Positions 1 to 8,643 of a stretch of 64,000 nucleotides of DNA are shown here, one piece after another. This DNA comes from Candidatus Poribacteria bacterium. GTDB taxonomy: Bacteria; Poribacteria; WGA-4E; PCPOR2b. Under the pieces are notes generated by a model. The model worked only from the letters and a program-made list of their open reading frames with translations, made no database searches and was not told the origin of the DNA. The position numbers and the translations under genes were made by a program. The DNA is taken from the NCBI GenBank assembly GCA_003635265.1, contig PYIZ01000028.1, forward strand, positions 16,587 through 80,586. The letters run 5' to 3'. Positions within the stretch are counted from its first letter, which is position 1, and each line of letters begins with the position of its first letter.

Positions 1-1201
1 TGTCATTTGTATCAAAGGCCGCGCGCAAATCCTGCGATAGTATTTCCCGATCGAGATCGCTACTGAACCGCGACTTTGTCTTAAATGCTGCGTTCTCCGG
101 TCCTGCCTGTGCGTTCAGGAAAGCGAAATTGTAATCACTTACTTTTCCAATCACTTTCCCACCATACATGAGATCCTCGACACGACGACTATAAAACAAC
201 TCAACCGGCGTCTGGAAAAGTTCGTTCCCTTCCAAGAAGAATGGGCGTTTTTCTGGAAAACGGAGTGGGATATCGGATAGGTTGACGAGATCCGGATCTG
301 CCTCAATCTGTGCGAAATCGGGATTGAGTGTGAAGTCAACCGTCACACTTGAGAAAGGATACCGAACATCGATGCCTGCAGCGGTATTCAGTTCGGGGTC
401 TTGATCGCCTATTTTCTCCGGCTTTAGGGTGCCGTACGGTTTAACTTCCAACGGACGTTTTGTAACCAGTCGATCTAACGGCAGGTCAGTCAGATGCCCG
501 AACTGTGAAACGGCATACTGCCGTCCCCCAAGCTCTACCCACGACAGCTCCTCCTGCTGCGATTCATCATTCCGCCAAAAATTGATTCCCCAAACCACAT
601 GAGGGTTCTTCTTCGGAAAACGGAGCTCTGCAAACGGGATAGAAAACTCCGCAGTCCATCGGTCATCATACGTCGCCGAGTGCCCCGACCAATCGCAGTC
701 CCAAGAGATAGCAGAACCGACATTAGAGCTATTCCGCCTGACGTTCCCACCTTCGTTTGTTATCCGTCGATCTGTCTGTGTACTAAGCGCGTTTAACGCA
801 AAAGCGTAGCAGTTACGTTGGTCAAGATAGGTATCAAGCAAGACTTCAACGTGATCATCGGCGAAGAAGAAAGAGTCTCGCTGGACAGAATTCGCAGCGA
901 GGACGTTCATGTCATTCTTGAAACACTCAAAACCGACGTACAACCGATTCTGATCATAGAGTAGGTAAACCTTTGTTTTATGGCTGGCAGGCTCCCCTGA
1001 ATTTGGTTCAAACTGAATAAAATCGCCGGTCTGTGCCGCCGTTTGCCAACACGCATCATCTAGCTTTCCATCGATTTTCGGCGGTGAGTCGGTCTCAATG
1101 GCTGCGATTTTTCTGAGCATCGGATCTTCTGCAGGGTAGACCGTGCTCAGGGGCAACGCAACGAGGCCCACTACAACTAACGTCAATAAAAGTTTGATCA
1201 T
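1..1201 (-). CDS. DUF5916 outer-membrane protein with N-terminal CBM9-like domain (3' end outside window)
   Basis: An open frame of 400 codons runs without a stop from an ATG at 1201 off the left edge. GGAGGAG lies just before the ATG. Residues 1-24 form a signal peptide (MIKLLLTLVVVGLVALPLST). Residues from about 35 (KIDGKLDDACW) to 200 match the carbohydrate-binding family 9-like beta-sandwich. Around residues 305-325 the stretch NLSDIPLRFPEKRPFFLEG is the hallmark of DUF5916, whose C-terminal part normally forms an outer-membrane beta-barrel; that part is missing here because of the window edge. Family members are secreted or outer-membrane proteins of unknown substrate, often in polymer-degrading bacteria. 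The call rests on my own translation of the minus strand. A sigma-70-like promoter sits 99 bases upstream. The substrate cannot be told from the sequence. Confidence 0.85.
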   Translation of the reverse strand, partial: MIKLLLTLVVVGLVALPLSTVYPAEDPMLRKIAAIETDSPPKIDGKLDDACWQTAAQTGDFIQFEPNSGEPASHKTKVYLLYDQNRLYVGFECFKNDMNVLAANSVQRDSFFFADDHVEVLLDTYLDQRNCYAFALNALSTQTDRRITNEGGNVRRNSSNVGSAISWDCDWSGHSATYDDRWTAEFSIPFAELRFPKKNPHVVWGINFWRNDESQQEELSWVELGGRQYAVSQFGHLTDLPLDRLVTKRPLEVKPYGTLKPEKIGDQDPELNTAAGIDVRYPFSSVTVDFTLNPDFAQIEADPDLVNLSDIPLRFPEKRPFFLEGNELFQTPVELFYSRRVEDLMYGGKVIGKVSDYNFAFLNAQAGPENAAFKTKSRFSSDLDREILSQDLRAAFDTND

Positions 1202-1629
1202 CCACTCCTCCAAGTTTCCTGTAGGGTAATACACGCACGATTTCCACGAAAGGGAAACGACAAATACAATTTCTCCAATAACGGACGGCCATTGATACTA
1301 TTATAGTGCTTCTTGACAATCTGTTCAATCTAAATCGTGCAGTTTCAGGAAATAATGCTTGACTCTACCGTCTGAGATACAGCTATCATTTTATCGTAGA
1401 TTTTAACTCCGGGGTGGTGTATACTGAGCAATATATAGCCTTTATCGTATTATTATTAACCCATGTCAAAGTACGCAAAACGTGATCCGTGAAACGTAAC
1501 GAGCAATGCGTAATGTGCAAGAAAAAACAGCACAGGGATTTCCGCTAGATCGCAAAGTAGTCTTTGTTAGGTGGGAAGAGTCTACCCCTACGGTTTCTTT
1601 GCGCTATTGCTTACACCGAGGAAGAAAGA
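1202..1629. other. Divergent intergenic region, 428 bases
   Basis: No gene is supported here. It holds the minus-strand promoter at 1300-1328 and, at 1481-1497, one copy of the motif CGTGATCCGTGAAACGT that recurs nearly unchanged at 14079-14095. A weak plus-strand promoter (TTGACT at 1359, 19 bases, TATCAT at 1384) could serve the dehydrogenase gene. Confidence 0.4.
1300..1328 (-). promoter_or_regulatory. sigma-70-type promoter for the DUF5916 gene
   Basis: On the minus strand TTGAAC (1323-1328) and TATAAT (1300-1305) are separated by exactly 17 bases. The -10 box lies about 100 bases before the ATG at 1201. Spacing and a perfect -10 support it; no experimental evidence. Confidence 0.55.
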
Positions 1630-2625
1630 ATGAAAGGACAGAGAGTTGTTTGGCCCAGCCGGGCGACGGTTGAAATTGAGGAATTTGAATTCCCGTCCCT
1701 TGGCGATAACGAGATTCTAGTGGCAACCGAATGTTCGCTTATCAGTCCGGGCACAGAACGTGCTTTCCTGCTCGGACTGCCCAATGCACAAGGACGCTAC
1801 CCATCATATCCCGGCTACAGCAATATCGGAGTGGTTATAGATAGTGGTAAAGATGTAGATGGTTTCAAGATCGGCGATCGTGTCGTTTCATCCAAAGGGC
1901 ATACGAGTCATTTTGTCGCCACACCGGATAGCCTTCTCAAGGTAACGGAGCCGATGTTATCCTCGGAAGAAGGAGTATTTTTCAACCTATGTACCATCGC
2001 GATGCAAGGGGTTCGGAAAGCCAAAATCGAGCTTGGGGAGCCGGTGCTTGTGTTGGGAGGCGGTTTGATCGGTCTATTTGCGATGCAACTTGCGAAACTT
2101 ACCGGCGGTCTGCCGGCGATTACGGCGGATCTGTCTGATTACCGCTTACAACTCGCCAAACAGGTTGGCGCCGATTATACCGTAAATCCAGAAGCTAAAG
2201 ATCTCATTGACCAACTCGACAAAGTGACTAGTGGTAGAGGTCTCGCCGTTGTTATTGAAGCGACGGGACATCCACCGGTTGTGAATACTGCCTTTCAATT
2301 GGCGGATTGGCACGGACGGGTTGTTTTGCTTGCCAGCACACGGGGAGAGACAGAGCGTGTAAACTTTTACCGTGATATCCATGGAAAGGGCTTGACGGTG
2401 GTAGGTGCGCACAATTCCGTGCGCCCGCGTCATGAATCCTCGCCGAATTTCTGGACACTTCGTGATGATTGGGAGCTATCACTGCAGCTTATCGCCCATC
2501 GCCGTGTCGTCGTCGCACCGTTGATTACGCATCGGCTAGCGGGAACTCAGGCTGCAGAGGCATATCAGTTGTTGATGGAGTGGGATCAAAATCTATTGGG
2601 AGTGGTATTGAATTGGGAAGATTAA
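1630..2625 (+). CDS. Zinc-type medium-chain dehydrogenase (MDR superfamily)
   Basis: 331 residues from the ATG at 1630, chosen because GAGGAAG lies 5 bases before it; an upstream TTG at 1564 lacks a ribosome site. The N-terminal GroES-like domain carries TECSLISPGTER and a GYSNIG segment. A Rossmann motif GGGLIGLFAMQLAK (about residues 141-154) binds NAD(P). The type is close to the L-threonine/sorbitol/BchC-like alcohol dehydrogenases that occur beside Gfo/Idh/MocA genes in sugar pathways. The usual structural zinc cysteine lobe is not visible, so only a catalytic zinc, if any, is likely. It is probably a cytoplasmic oxidoreductase of a polyol or sugar derivative. It pairs with the Gfo/Idh/MocA gene 123 bases downstream, probably on one transcript. 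Substrate unknown. Confidence 0.8.
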   Translation: MKGQRVVWPSRATVEIEEFEFPSLGDNEILVATECSLISPGTERAFLLGLPNAQGRYPSYPGYSNIGVVIDSGKDVDGFKIGDRVVSSKGHTSHFVATPDSLLKVTEPMLSSEEGVFFNLCTIAMQGVRKAKIELGEPVLVLGGGLIGLFAMQLAKLTGGLPAITADLSDYRLQLAKQVGADYTVNPEAKDLIDQLDKVTSGRGLAVVIEATGHPPVVNTAFQLADWHGRVVLLASTRGETERVNFYRDIHGKGLTVVGAHNSVRPRHESSPNFWTLRDDWELSLQLIAHRRVVVAPLITHRLAGTQAAEAYQLLMEWDQNLLGVVLNWED

Positions 2626-2651
2626 TAGGTGTGAAACGTGAAAACAGTTAG

Positions 2652-2684
2652 TTCATCAGTTCATTGGTTCATTAGTTCATTGGT
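2652..2684. repeat. Short tandem GTTCATTGG/GTTCATTA repeat
   Basis: Between the two dehydrogenase genes the sequence repeats the unit GTTCATNNG about four times (GTTCATCAGTTCATTGG followed by a GTTCATTAGTTCATTGG copy). It is a short imperfect tandem array with no other sign of function. Confidence 0.5.
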
Positions 2685-2748
2685 GCCATCAAGTTAGGAA
2701 AGTCCACCTACAAAGAAAGCACAGAATGCTGACACTGAAGGAGATTCG

Positions 2749-3792
2749 ATGATCAACACAGCAGTTATCGGATACGGCTACGCCGGTCAATCGTTCCACG
2801 CCTATCTTGTTGGTCTGGCAGAGGAGCTTAATCTGTATGCGATTGCGACGCGGAGTCCGGAAAGACGACACGTCGCCGCGCAAGCCTACCCCGACGTGAA
2901 ACTCTACGAGACCATTGATCAGGTTATCGCAGACGATAACGTAGACTTGGTTATCCTCGCCACACCGCACGACACACACGCGGAACTTGCAATTCGGGCG
3001 ATGGATGCCGGTAAGCACCTTGTTACCGATAAGATCATGTGTATGAACGTTGCTGAAGCCGATGCGATGATTGAGGCGAGTCAGCGAAACGGTGTCATGT
3101 TAAGCGTTTTTCACAATCGCCGCTGGGATTGGGACTATCTGACTGTTAAAAAGGTGATTGCGGATGGCCTGCTCGGCACACCGTACCTGTTTCAGGTCGG
3201 TATCATGAGATACGGGGGACCGAGAGGGTGGCGGGGTGTTAAGCAACAGAGTGGTGGTATTCTCTTCGATTGGCCCGCACACTTTGTCGATCAAGCTCTG
3301 CAACTGGTCTCCGCACCGGTTAAAACTGTTTTTTGCGATGTGCATTACGGGTCAGGGTGGGATATTGACATCGGCAACTATGCGAACCTGCTGATTAAAT
3401 TCGAGAACGATGCCCGCTATCAGATTGAGGTGGGCAACTTAGCAAAGGTCCCAAAGCCGCGCTGGTATGTCCTCGGTGATCTCGGCGGGTTAATTAAGTA
3501 CGGATTAGACCCACAGGAGAGACCGATGGTGGCGGGAAATATCGACGCTGCAGAAGAAGATCCCGAAACGTACGCAAAGGTTTGGACGGAAGCGGATGGT
3601 GAGGAGCGCGAGCTTGTGGTTGAGAGTGTCAGAGGTTCGTGGAAGTCTTATTATCAGAATATCTCCAATGTTTTGAACAAGGGCGCGGAACTGATTGTCA
3701 AGCCGGAGGAGATCAGACGGGTGATGCAGGTTTATGACGCCGCGATGCGTTCCTCAGAAACGGGGGAGGCGGTGCAGCTCTCTAGTATATAA
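2749..3792 (+). CDS. Gfo/Idh/MocA-family oxidoreductase
   Basis: 347 residues, ATG at 2749 preceded by AAGGAG 7 bases upstream. The N-terminal Rossmann fold begins IGYGYAGQSFHAYL. The family's catalytic lysine lies in TDKIMCMN (about residues 92-99), where EKP is more usual, so the signature is slightly divergent. The C-terminal half has the beta-sheet substrate domain (FHNRRWDWDYLTVKK, GGILFDWPAHFVDQAL). These enzymes use NAD(P) on sugars, inositols or related cyclic polyols in the cytoplasm. The neighbouring MDR dehydrogenase suggests a two-step sugar oxidation/reduction. Substrate unknown. Confidence 0.88.
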   Translation: MINTAVIGYGYAGQSFHAYLVGLAEELNLYAIATRSPERRHVAAQAYPDVKLYETIDQVIADDNVDLVILATPHDTHAELAIRAMDAGKHLVTDKIMCMNVAEADAMIEASQRNGVMLSVFHNRRWDWDYLTVKKVIADGLLGTPYLFQVGIMRYGGPRGWRGVKQQSGGILFDWPAHFVDQALQLVSAPVKTVFCDVHYGSGWDIDIGNYANLLIKFENDARYQIEVGNLAKVPKPRWYVLGDLGGLIKYGLDPQERPMVAGNIDAAEEDPETYAKVWTEADGEERELVVESVRGSWKSYYQNISNVLNKGAELIVKPEEIRRVMQVYDAAMRSSETGEAVQLSSI

Positions 3793-3803
3793 AAAGTGCG
3801 TAG

Positions 3804-3824
3804 GGATAGGTTTGAAACCGATCC
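3804..3824. terminator. Convergent-gene hairpin
   Basis: GGATAGGTTT at 3804-3813 pairs with AAACCGATCC at 3815-3824 with one mismatch. It lies between two convergent genes. There is no clear U-run, so it is either a weak bidirectional terminator or a member of the window's intergenic palindrome family. Confidence 0.4.
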
Positions 3825-3830
3825 GTGTGT

Positions 3831-6281
3831 TTACTTGACGATTGCCATCCGGCGCACTTGTGAATAATCGCCCGCTCGGAGTTGATAGAAGTAGACCCCG
3901 CTTGCTACCGATTCCCCGCTTGCGTTGCGGCCATCCCAGTACGCCGCCTTTGACCGAGCGGTGTAATATCCCGCAGGTTGATGCCCCAAATCCAATTGAC
4001 GCACCATCACACCCTTTATGTCATAAATCGTGATTTGGACATCAGCAGCATAAGCAAGGTGATACGGTATCCATGTCTCTGGATTGAAGGGGTTGGGGTA
4101 GTTTGCCAAAAGCACCGTTTCTGTCGGATGCCATGCCGCTAGAAGCTGCTCTAGCACTCTAATACCTTTTTGGAAAGTTTTATCACCAAGGTTGTATTGT
4201 TTCGCTTCGTCAATCCACCGCTCTAGGTTAGCTGCAAATGGTTGTGAATGTGCAACTGGTGCACTTGCCAAGCCCTCCAGCGCGGCGATAACAAGTAGGA
4301 TGTCGTTTACGTCAACGACGCCATCACTATTCACATCTGAAGTTAAAGTTGTACCGGGTGCCCTAGATTGACCGTAGAAAGACGCAACAAGTACTAGATC
4401 CGCAACATTGATTATCCGATCGCCGTTGACATCTACCCGCACTACATCGCTCATCTCGATCGAATATGTTTCCTCTGTGAAGTTTCCGTGCACATCAATA
4501 ACACGGAGCTTCACTTCGCTACCGGAGACTACGTTCAAATCGGTCGTAAGGAACTCAATCCGGTTAATCTCGCCGTTTAAGGATTTACAACCATGCAGTT
4601 TTACACCTCCGGCTGGGTCGCCTGCAGCGGTTGGGACAATCAACTGGGCTTGATGGAGTCCGTCCGTATCGGTTATCTCAAAACGGACGCTAATGGCACT
4701 CGGTGGATATGCCAGCGGTGAAAGCATCTGAATTGTGGTTGGTTCGTTGAAGGCGGCTTGGAGGGAGTTGAAAAATCGACTCACCTCCAACCATTCGGCG
4801 GCGCATTGCGACAATTGGTGTCTGGCTCCTCCGCCGTAAGACATGATATAGGCATCGTTACGGAAATCATGTTGCAATCCCAAGGCGTGCCCGAGCTCGT
4901 GGGCAGTATTATGAAGGCTAAAACAGTGTCCGGAGGCAGGAATGATTGCCTTTCCACCCCCGGACCAATCAAATCCACCTCGACCACACCATCGGGTGTC
5001 AATGATTTCGCTACTGATATCTATAGCGATAAAATAGAGATTTTTTGACACGTCAAACTGTTCTTTGATTTCTTCCTCGACTTTGCCGAGCGTGTCAGAA
5101 TGATAATATCTATCAGTGAACTTCCCATTCACATGATGCACCACAACCCTTCCAGTCACATCGGTTTCAAACGTGAAAGTTTTCCCCCCGAACCCGTGGT
5201 TTCTCATCTGTTCGGTGAAAAAGCCCTGTGTATCCTTTATCAACATATCCAGCTTTGTGTCTATGTCCTGCCGGTATAGGCGGCCCCGAGGGAGAAAGTA
5301 GATGAGGCGAACCATCTCTCGTTGTTGCAGTGTCTGTAAATGGGTTTCAACATTCTGAATACGAACACTCCCATCCTCACCGCCGCTGGCGAGAATGGCT
5401 CCGTCGGGTGAAAAGGCGGCACCCCTGACCCAGCCGGTGTGCCCTGTCAGTGAAACAATTTTTTCCCCACTTTCGACAGACCACAAGCTGACCGTTTCGT
5501 GCCCTGTGCTCGCAAGGGCTTTCCCATCAGGGGAGAAATCAACTGTATAAGCGGTTCCCCAATTCTGGAGTGTGCCGAGAAGTTCCCAATTTGCTACAGC
5601 CCATAACTTGATTAAACCCTGATACCCGGCGGTGGCAAGGGTTCGATCGTCTGGTGAAAACGCAACAGAATAAACTCTAGTCGTATCGCCTTCTAGCTGT
5701 GCGATTGCTTGTCTCTTTTGAATATCCCAAATTTTCACGGTTCCTGCATCGTCTCCGGCGGCGAGGAGTTGTCCATCCGGTGAAAAGGCGACAGCCCAAA
5801 CCCACTGGTCGTGTTGAAGCGTCGCTACCTCCTCCTGATTGAGAACATTCCACAACTTCGCCTGCCAGCCCGCAGTAGCGAGGAGTTGTCCATCGGACGA
5901 GAAGGCAACAGCTTTGATTTGTGAACGGTTCCGGCCGGTAATGTGTTCAAGGGTAGCAATAGTTTCTTGATTCTGGACATCCCATAATTTGCATTGGTGG
6001 TCATCGCCTCCGCTGGCAAGCAGCTCCCCATTGGGTGAAAATGCCACGGAATTGACAGCAGCGGTATGACCTCTGAGCGTTGTCACGGTGTCGTCCCGCA
6101 AATTCCACAGTTTTATGGTGCGATTCCCACCGGCACTGGCAACAAGCGACGCATCCACCGGTGAGAACGTCACAGCGCGAACGGCTCCCCCATGTTCAGG
6201 GATGATCGGCTCCCGTGTAAAACTTGGACGCGAAAAATTTAACAAGACGGTTATCGTCAGAAATAAGTGTTTGAATCGCAT
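3831..6281 (-). CDS. Secreted WD40 - metzincin protease - dockerin - FlgD-like fusion protein
   Basis: 816 residues; ATG at 6281 with AAGGA 8 bases upstream. Residues 1-22 are a signal peptide. From about 27 to 330 there are about seven WD40 blades with repeated VAFSPDG...LASGG...IKLWD. A metallopeptidase domain follows with HELGHALGLQHD (about 462-473), the zinc-binding HExxHxxGxxHD of metzincins, and a Met-turn YIMSYGG just after it. Two dockerin-like calcium loops, DVNGDRIINVADL and DVNSDGVVDVNDI, lie at about 615-670. The end (YPNPFNPETWIPYHL to the C-terminus) is the FlgD-Ig-like / type IX-style sorting domain. It is probably exported and may act on extracellular protein. WD40, protease and dockerin in one chain is an uncommon combination. 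Single gene, convergent with the Gfo/Idh/MocA gene. Confidence 0.85.
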   Translation of the reverse strand: MRFKHLFLTITVLLNFSRPSFTREPIIPEHGGAVRAVTFSPVDASLVASAGGNRTIKLWNLRDDTVTTLRGHTAAVNSVAFSPNGELLASGGDDHQCKLWDVQNQETIATLEHITGRNRSQIKAVAFSSDGQLLATAGWQAKLWNVLNQEEVATLQHDQWVWAVAFSPDGQLLAAGDDAGTVKIWDIQKRQAIAQLEGDTTRVYSVAFSPDDRTLATAGYQGLIKLWAVANWELLGTLQNWGTAYTVDFSPDGKALASTGHETVSLWSVESGEKIVSLTGHTGWVRGAAFSPDGAILASGGEDGSVRIQNVETHLQTLQQREMVRLIYFLPRGRLYRQDIDTKLDMLIKDTQGFFTEQMRNHGFGGKTFTFETDVTGRVVVHHVNGKFTDRYYHSDTLGKVEEEIKEQFDVSKNLYFIAIDISSEIIDTRWCGRGGFDWSGGGKAIIPASGHCFSLHNTAHELGHALGLQHDFRNDAYIMSYGGGARHQLSQCAAEWLEVSRFFNSLQAAFNEPTTIQMLSPLAYPPSAISVRFEITDTDGLHQAQLIVPTAAGDPAGGVKLHGCKSLNGEINRIEFLTTDLNVVSGSEVKLRVIDVHGNFTEETYSIEMSDVVRVDVNGDRIINVADLVLVASFYGQSRAPGTTLTSDVNSDGVVDVNDILLVIAALEGLASAPVAHSQPFAANLERWIDEAKQYNLGDKTFQKGIRVLEQLLAAWHPTETVLLANYPNPFNPETWIPYHLAYAADVQITIYDIKGVMVRQLDLGHQPAGYYTARSKAAYWDGRNASGESVASGVYFYQLRAGDYSQVRRMAIVK

Positions 6282-6292
6282 TCAATAATTCC

Positions 6293-6481
6293 TTATCTGA
6301 TTGTCACGATTGTCGTCATCCCATTCACGAAGGTAGCTTCATATACAAACTCTTGACGATATTCAGACACAACCTTGACCTCATGGGTCCCAGGTTCAAC
6401 GATAAAGTTTATCATAGAAACCGGTAGTAGAACATCAAAAACGAGTTGGTCCGAGCCCCAAGCGTCATCTTCATTTGGTTC
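6293..6481 (-). pseudogene. Decayed 3' gene fragment just upstream of the WD40-protease gene
   Basis: On the minus strand about 62 codons read EPNEDDAWGSDQLVFDVLL, later HEVKVVSEYRQEF, and end at TAA (6293-6295). An in-frame TAG lies directly before the first glutamate (6482-6484) and there is no start or ribosome site. The composition looks protein-like, with a beta-strand pattern as in PEGA-type surface domains. It is read as the remnant of a longer gene. The family is uncertain. Confidence 0.4.
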
Positions 6482-6588
6482 CTAAGTGATTTCAGCTAAG
6501 TAATTGAACATTGGACAAATGTGCTTGTCCCTTTCGCATATAGCCTGTATTCTGAAAGTAAGATTGTCCAAAAACTTATTTTAAAGTG

Positions 6589-6704
6589 GCTCATGTAAAA
6601 ATAGAGTGCAATCGCGGTGAAGGCGTTAAGGGCGGGGAAACCAGATGCCCCGCCTACAGTTTTTGAGGCAAGTCGGTGCTGTTGCACTAATTCTTTACAT
6701 GAGC
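6589..6704. mobile_element. MITE-like element with 11-base terminal inverted repeats
   Basis: GCTCATGTAAA (6589-6599) and its exact inverse TTTACATGAGC (6694-6704) bound 116 bases. The outer flanks also share TTATTTT in inverse orientation. Inside is a G/C-rich hairpin, GGCGGGG (6631-6637) with CCCCGCC (6648-6654). No reading frame fits. Small size, terminal inverted repeats and an intergenic site suit a miniature transposable element; a target duplication is not clear. Confidence 0.4.
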
Positions 6705-6765
6705 GAAAATAATATACCGGTTATTTTGGATTTTATTTAAGGGCAGGCTTAGGAATTGACCATTT

Positions 6766-6793
6766 AATGAACATCCCTGTTCATTTATTGAAC
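6766..6793 (+). promoter_or_regulatory. Inverted-repeat activator site upstream of a sigma-54 promoter
   Basis: AATGAAC (6766-6772) and GTTCATT (6779-6785) form a 7-base inverted repeat with a 6-base spacer. A further TGAAC half-site ends at 6793. The centre lies about 97 bases upstream of the start expected from the sigma-54 promoter at 6846, the usual place for an enhancer-binding protein. The role is inferred. Confidence 0.4.
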
Positions 6794-6845
6794 ACCATGG
6801 TGAAGAATATCCCTGCAAAACCCACTAGATAGGGCGTTCGGCAAC

Positions 6846-6861
6846 TGGCACAGGATTTGCT
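6846..6861 (+). promoter_or_regulatory. Sigma-54 promoter of the toroid protein gene
   Basis: CTGGCAC-AGGAT-TTGCT fits the RpoN consensus YTGGCAC-N5-TTGCW at every defining base, with the GG and GC pairs 10 bases apart. The predicted start near 6872 leaves a 55-base leader to the ATG at 6928. Together with the inverted repeat 97 bases upstream it suggests activator-dependent expression. Confidence 0.6.
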
Positions 6862-6927
6862 CAAATTCAGGCACGCTGATACAAAGTTCGCTCGCCCATC
6901 ACTCAAACATAACGGAGATCATACAAC

Positions 6928-8019
6928 ATGAAACTGACAAATATGCACAAATACACAGTCGTTTTGTTCACGCTCCTCCTCTTGAGTCCACCCCTTTATG
7001 CGGACAGCCACGGAGGCGCTGATTACCAAGACCTGAATCCGAGAGTGCTAGAAGCAATCAATCGAGGATTGGAATGGATGAAAACGCAGCAGGAGGACAG
7101 TGGACTGTTTAGGGATCACCCCGGTATAACCGGACTGGCAGTCACAGCCTTTCTGCGCCATCCACACAACCAGTATGCGGAAGCCGATAACCCCTTCATC
7201 CAGAAAGCCCTCAAAGTGTTGCTGGCGACGCAGCAACCCGACGGTGGGATCTATAACGTCGAAATGCAACCCGCGCTGCCGAATTATAATACCTCTGTTT
7301 CGCTCATGGCACTTTCGTCCACAAAGAATCCGGAATATGATACGGCAATCGCCAAAGCACAGAACTTCATCAAAAGCCTTCAGGTGACAGATGAAAGTGA
7401 GGTCTACTTTGGGGGAATTGGCTACGGGAGCCGGGAAAGCGTTCACGACCTATCCAACATGAGTTTCGCCATACAGGCGCTCAAGGAGAGCGGATCCGAT
7501 GACCCAGCCGTGTGGGATAAAGCGGTCAAATTCCTCGAAAGATGCCAGAATCGCAGCGAAACCAACGACCAAGATTGGGCAGGAGACGACGGTGGCTTTA
7601 TCTATGCTCCCGATGGCGAGAGCAAAGCAGGGGATCACCGATCCTATGCCAGCATGACCTATGCTGGACTGCTGAGTTTCATCTACGCCGATGTGGACAA
7701 AGATGATCCGCGTGTGCAAGGTGCTGTGGACTGGATCACGAAACACTTCACTGTCGAAGAAAACTACGGCATGGAAATGCAAGGGCTCTACTACAATTAC
7801 CACACGATGGCAAAGGCGCTAAAGACTTACGGTGAATCCACCATTGTTGATGCCAAAGGAGTTTCCCACGATTGGTACAAAGAGCTCGCCGAAAAACTGA
7901 TTGATGAACAAACTCCGGACGGTTTTTGGGTCAATGAGAGCAGTCGCTGGATGGAGCGCGATCCGGTGCTTGTCACTGCGTACGCAGTGATAGCCCTTGC
8001 AACAGCTTATCCTGAATAA
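6928..8019 (+). CDS. Secreted prenyltransferase/squalene-cyclase-like alpha-alpha toroid protein
   Basis: 363 residues; ATG at 6928, GGAG 9 bases upstream. Residues 1-25 are a signal peptide ending PPLYA-DS. The rest is built from helical repeats ending in turns such as QPDGGIYN, DDGGFIYAP and TPDGFWV, the pattern of the terpenoid cyclase / protein prenyltransferase alpha-alpha barrel. The DXDD motif of class II cyclases is not seen, and with a signal peptide it is unlikely to be a true squalene cyclase. Similar exported repeat proteins are common in Planctomycetes and Poribacteria with no assigned activity. It is a single-gene unit: sigma-54 promoter in front, rho-independent terminator behind. 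Confidence 0.8.
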   Translation: MKLTNMHKYTVVLFTLLLLSPPLYADSHGGADYQDLNPRVLEAINRGLEWMKTQQEDSGLFRDHPGITGLAVTAFLRHPHNQYAEADNPFIQKALKVLLATQQPDGGIYNVEMQPALPNYNTSVSLMALSSTKNPEYDTAIAKAQNFIKSLQVTDESEVYFGGIGYGSRESVHDLSNMSFAIQALKESGSDDPAVWDKAVKFLERCQNRSETNDQDWAGDDGGFIYAPDGESKAGDHRSYASMTYAGLLSFIYADVDKDDPRVQGAVDWITKHFTVEENYGMEMQGLYYNYHTMAKALKTYGESTIVDAKGVSHDWYKELAEKLIDEQTPDGFWVNESSRWMERDPVLVTAYAVIALATAYPE

Positions 8020-8039
8020 TCTGAATCAACCTTCATTAC

Positions 8040-8068
8040 AGCCCGAGTGATATGCTCGGGCTTTTTTT
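8040..8068 (+). terminator. Rho-independent terminator
   Basis: GCCCGAG (8041-8047) pairs with CTCGGGC (8055-8061), loop TGATATG, followed by seven T. It ends the toroid protein transcript 20 bases after its stop. Confidence 0.9.
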
Positions 8069-8125
8069 ATGCCCATTTCACGTTTCATTCCGAAAGATTC
8101 GCAGATCTATTGAACCGGGATTTTT

Positions 8126-8156
8126 TTTACACATCGCAACCGAAAACTGGTATAAT
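8126..8156 (+). promoter_or_regulatory. Possible sigma-70 promoter for the NIPSNAP gene
   Basis: TTTACA (8126-8131), 19 bases, then a perfect TATAAT (8151-8156). The spacer is longer than ideal. It leaves a leader of about 110 bases to the ATG at 8273. Confidence 0.4.
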
Positions 8157-8272
8157 ATTGGTGGGAGTTGACGCTCGTTAGCGTTGACCGGTCATAATGA
8201 CAAGCAAAGATAATTTATCAGCGGCAGCACATGAGGGCACACACGTGACCCATAACATGCAAGGAGATAGTT

Positions 8273-8593
8273 ATGTTGTTTGAACTTCGGCAGTATCGAA
8301 TGAGACCCGGACAGGAGGAGAACTGGGTTAATTATATGGAGGAGGTGATTATTCCCTTTCAGGTCTCGAAAGGGATGGTAATTTTGGGAAGCTTTGTCGG
8401 CGAGGAAGAAAAAGATCTATACGTTTGGATTCGTCGATTTGAGAGTGAGGCGCAGCGGGAACAGTTGTATGACGCTGTCTACGAAAGCGACACTTGGAAA
8501 AATGAGATTGCTCCCAAAATTCCTGATATGATGGATCGTTCGCAGATCAAAGTCACACGCCTTGAAGCGACTCCTCGGTCGGTCATCCAGTAG
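8273..8593 (+). CDS. NIPSNAP-family protein
   Basis: 106 residues; ATG at 8273 with AAGGAG 7 bases upstream. The start MLFELRQYRMRPGQEENWVNYMEE and the centre (FVGEEEKDLYVWIRRFESEAQREQLYDAVYES) are typical of the dimeric alpha-beta-barrel NIPSNAP fold. These are small cytoplasmic proteins of unclear activity, often in catabolic gene sets. It covers the full domain length and has its own promoter candidate. It may share a transcript with the membrane protein gene 151 bases downstream. Confidence 0.88.
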   Translation: MLFELRQYRMRPGQEENWVNYMEEVIIPFQVSKGMVILGSFVGEEEKDLYVWIRRFESEAQREQLYDAVYESDTWKNEIAPKIPDMMDRSQIKVTRLEATPRSVIQ

Positions 8594-8643
8594 AAATAAA
8601 CCGATTCAAGCCTCTTAAGAGAGCGGTTAAAATCGCTGTTGTC

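Noticed and set aside
6928..8019. Squalene-hopene cyclase
   Set aside because: Too short, exported, and lacks the DXDD catalytic motif.
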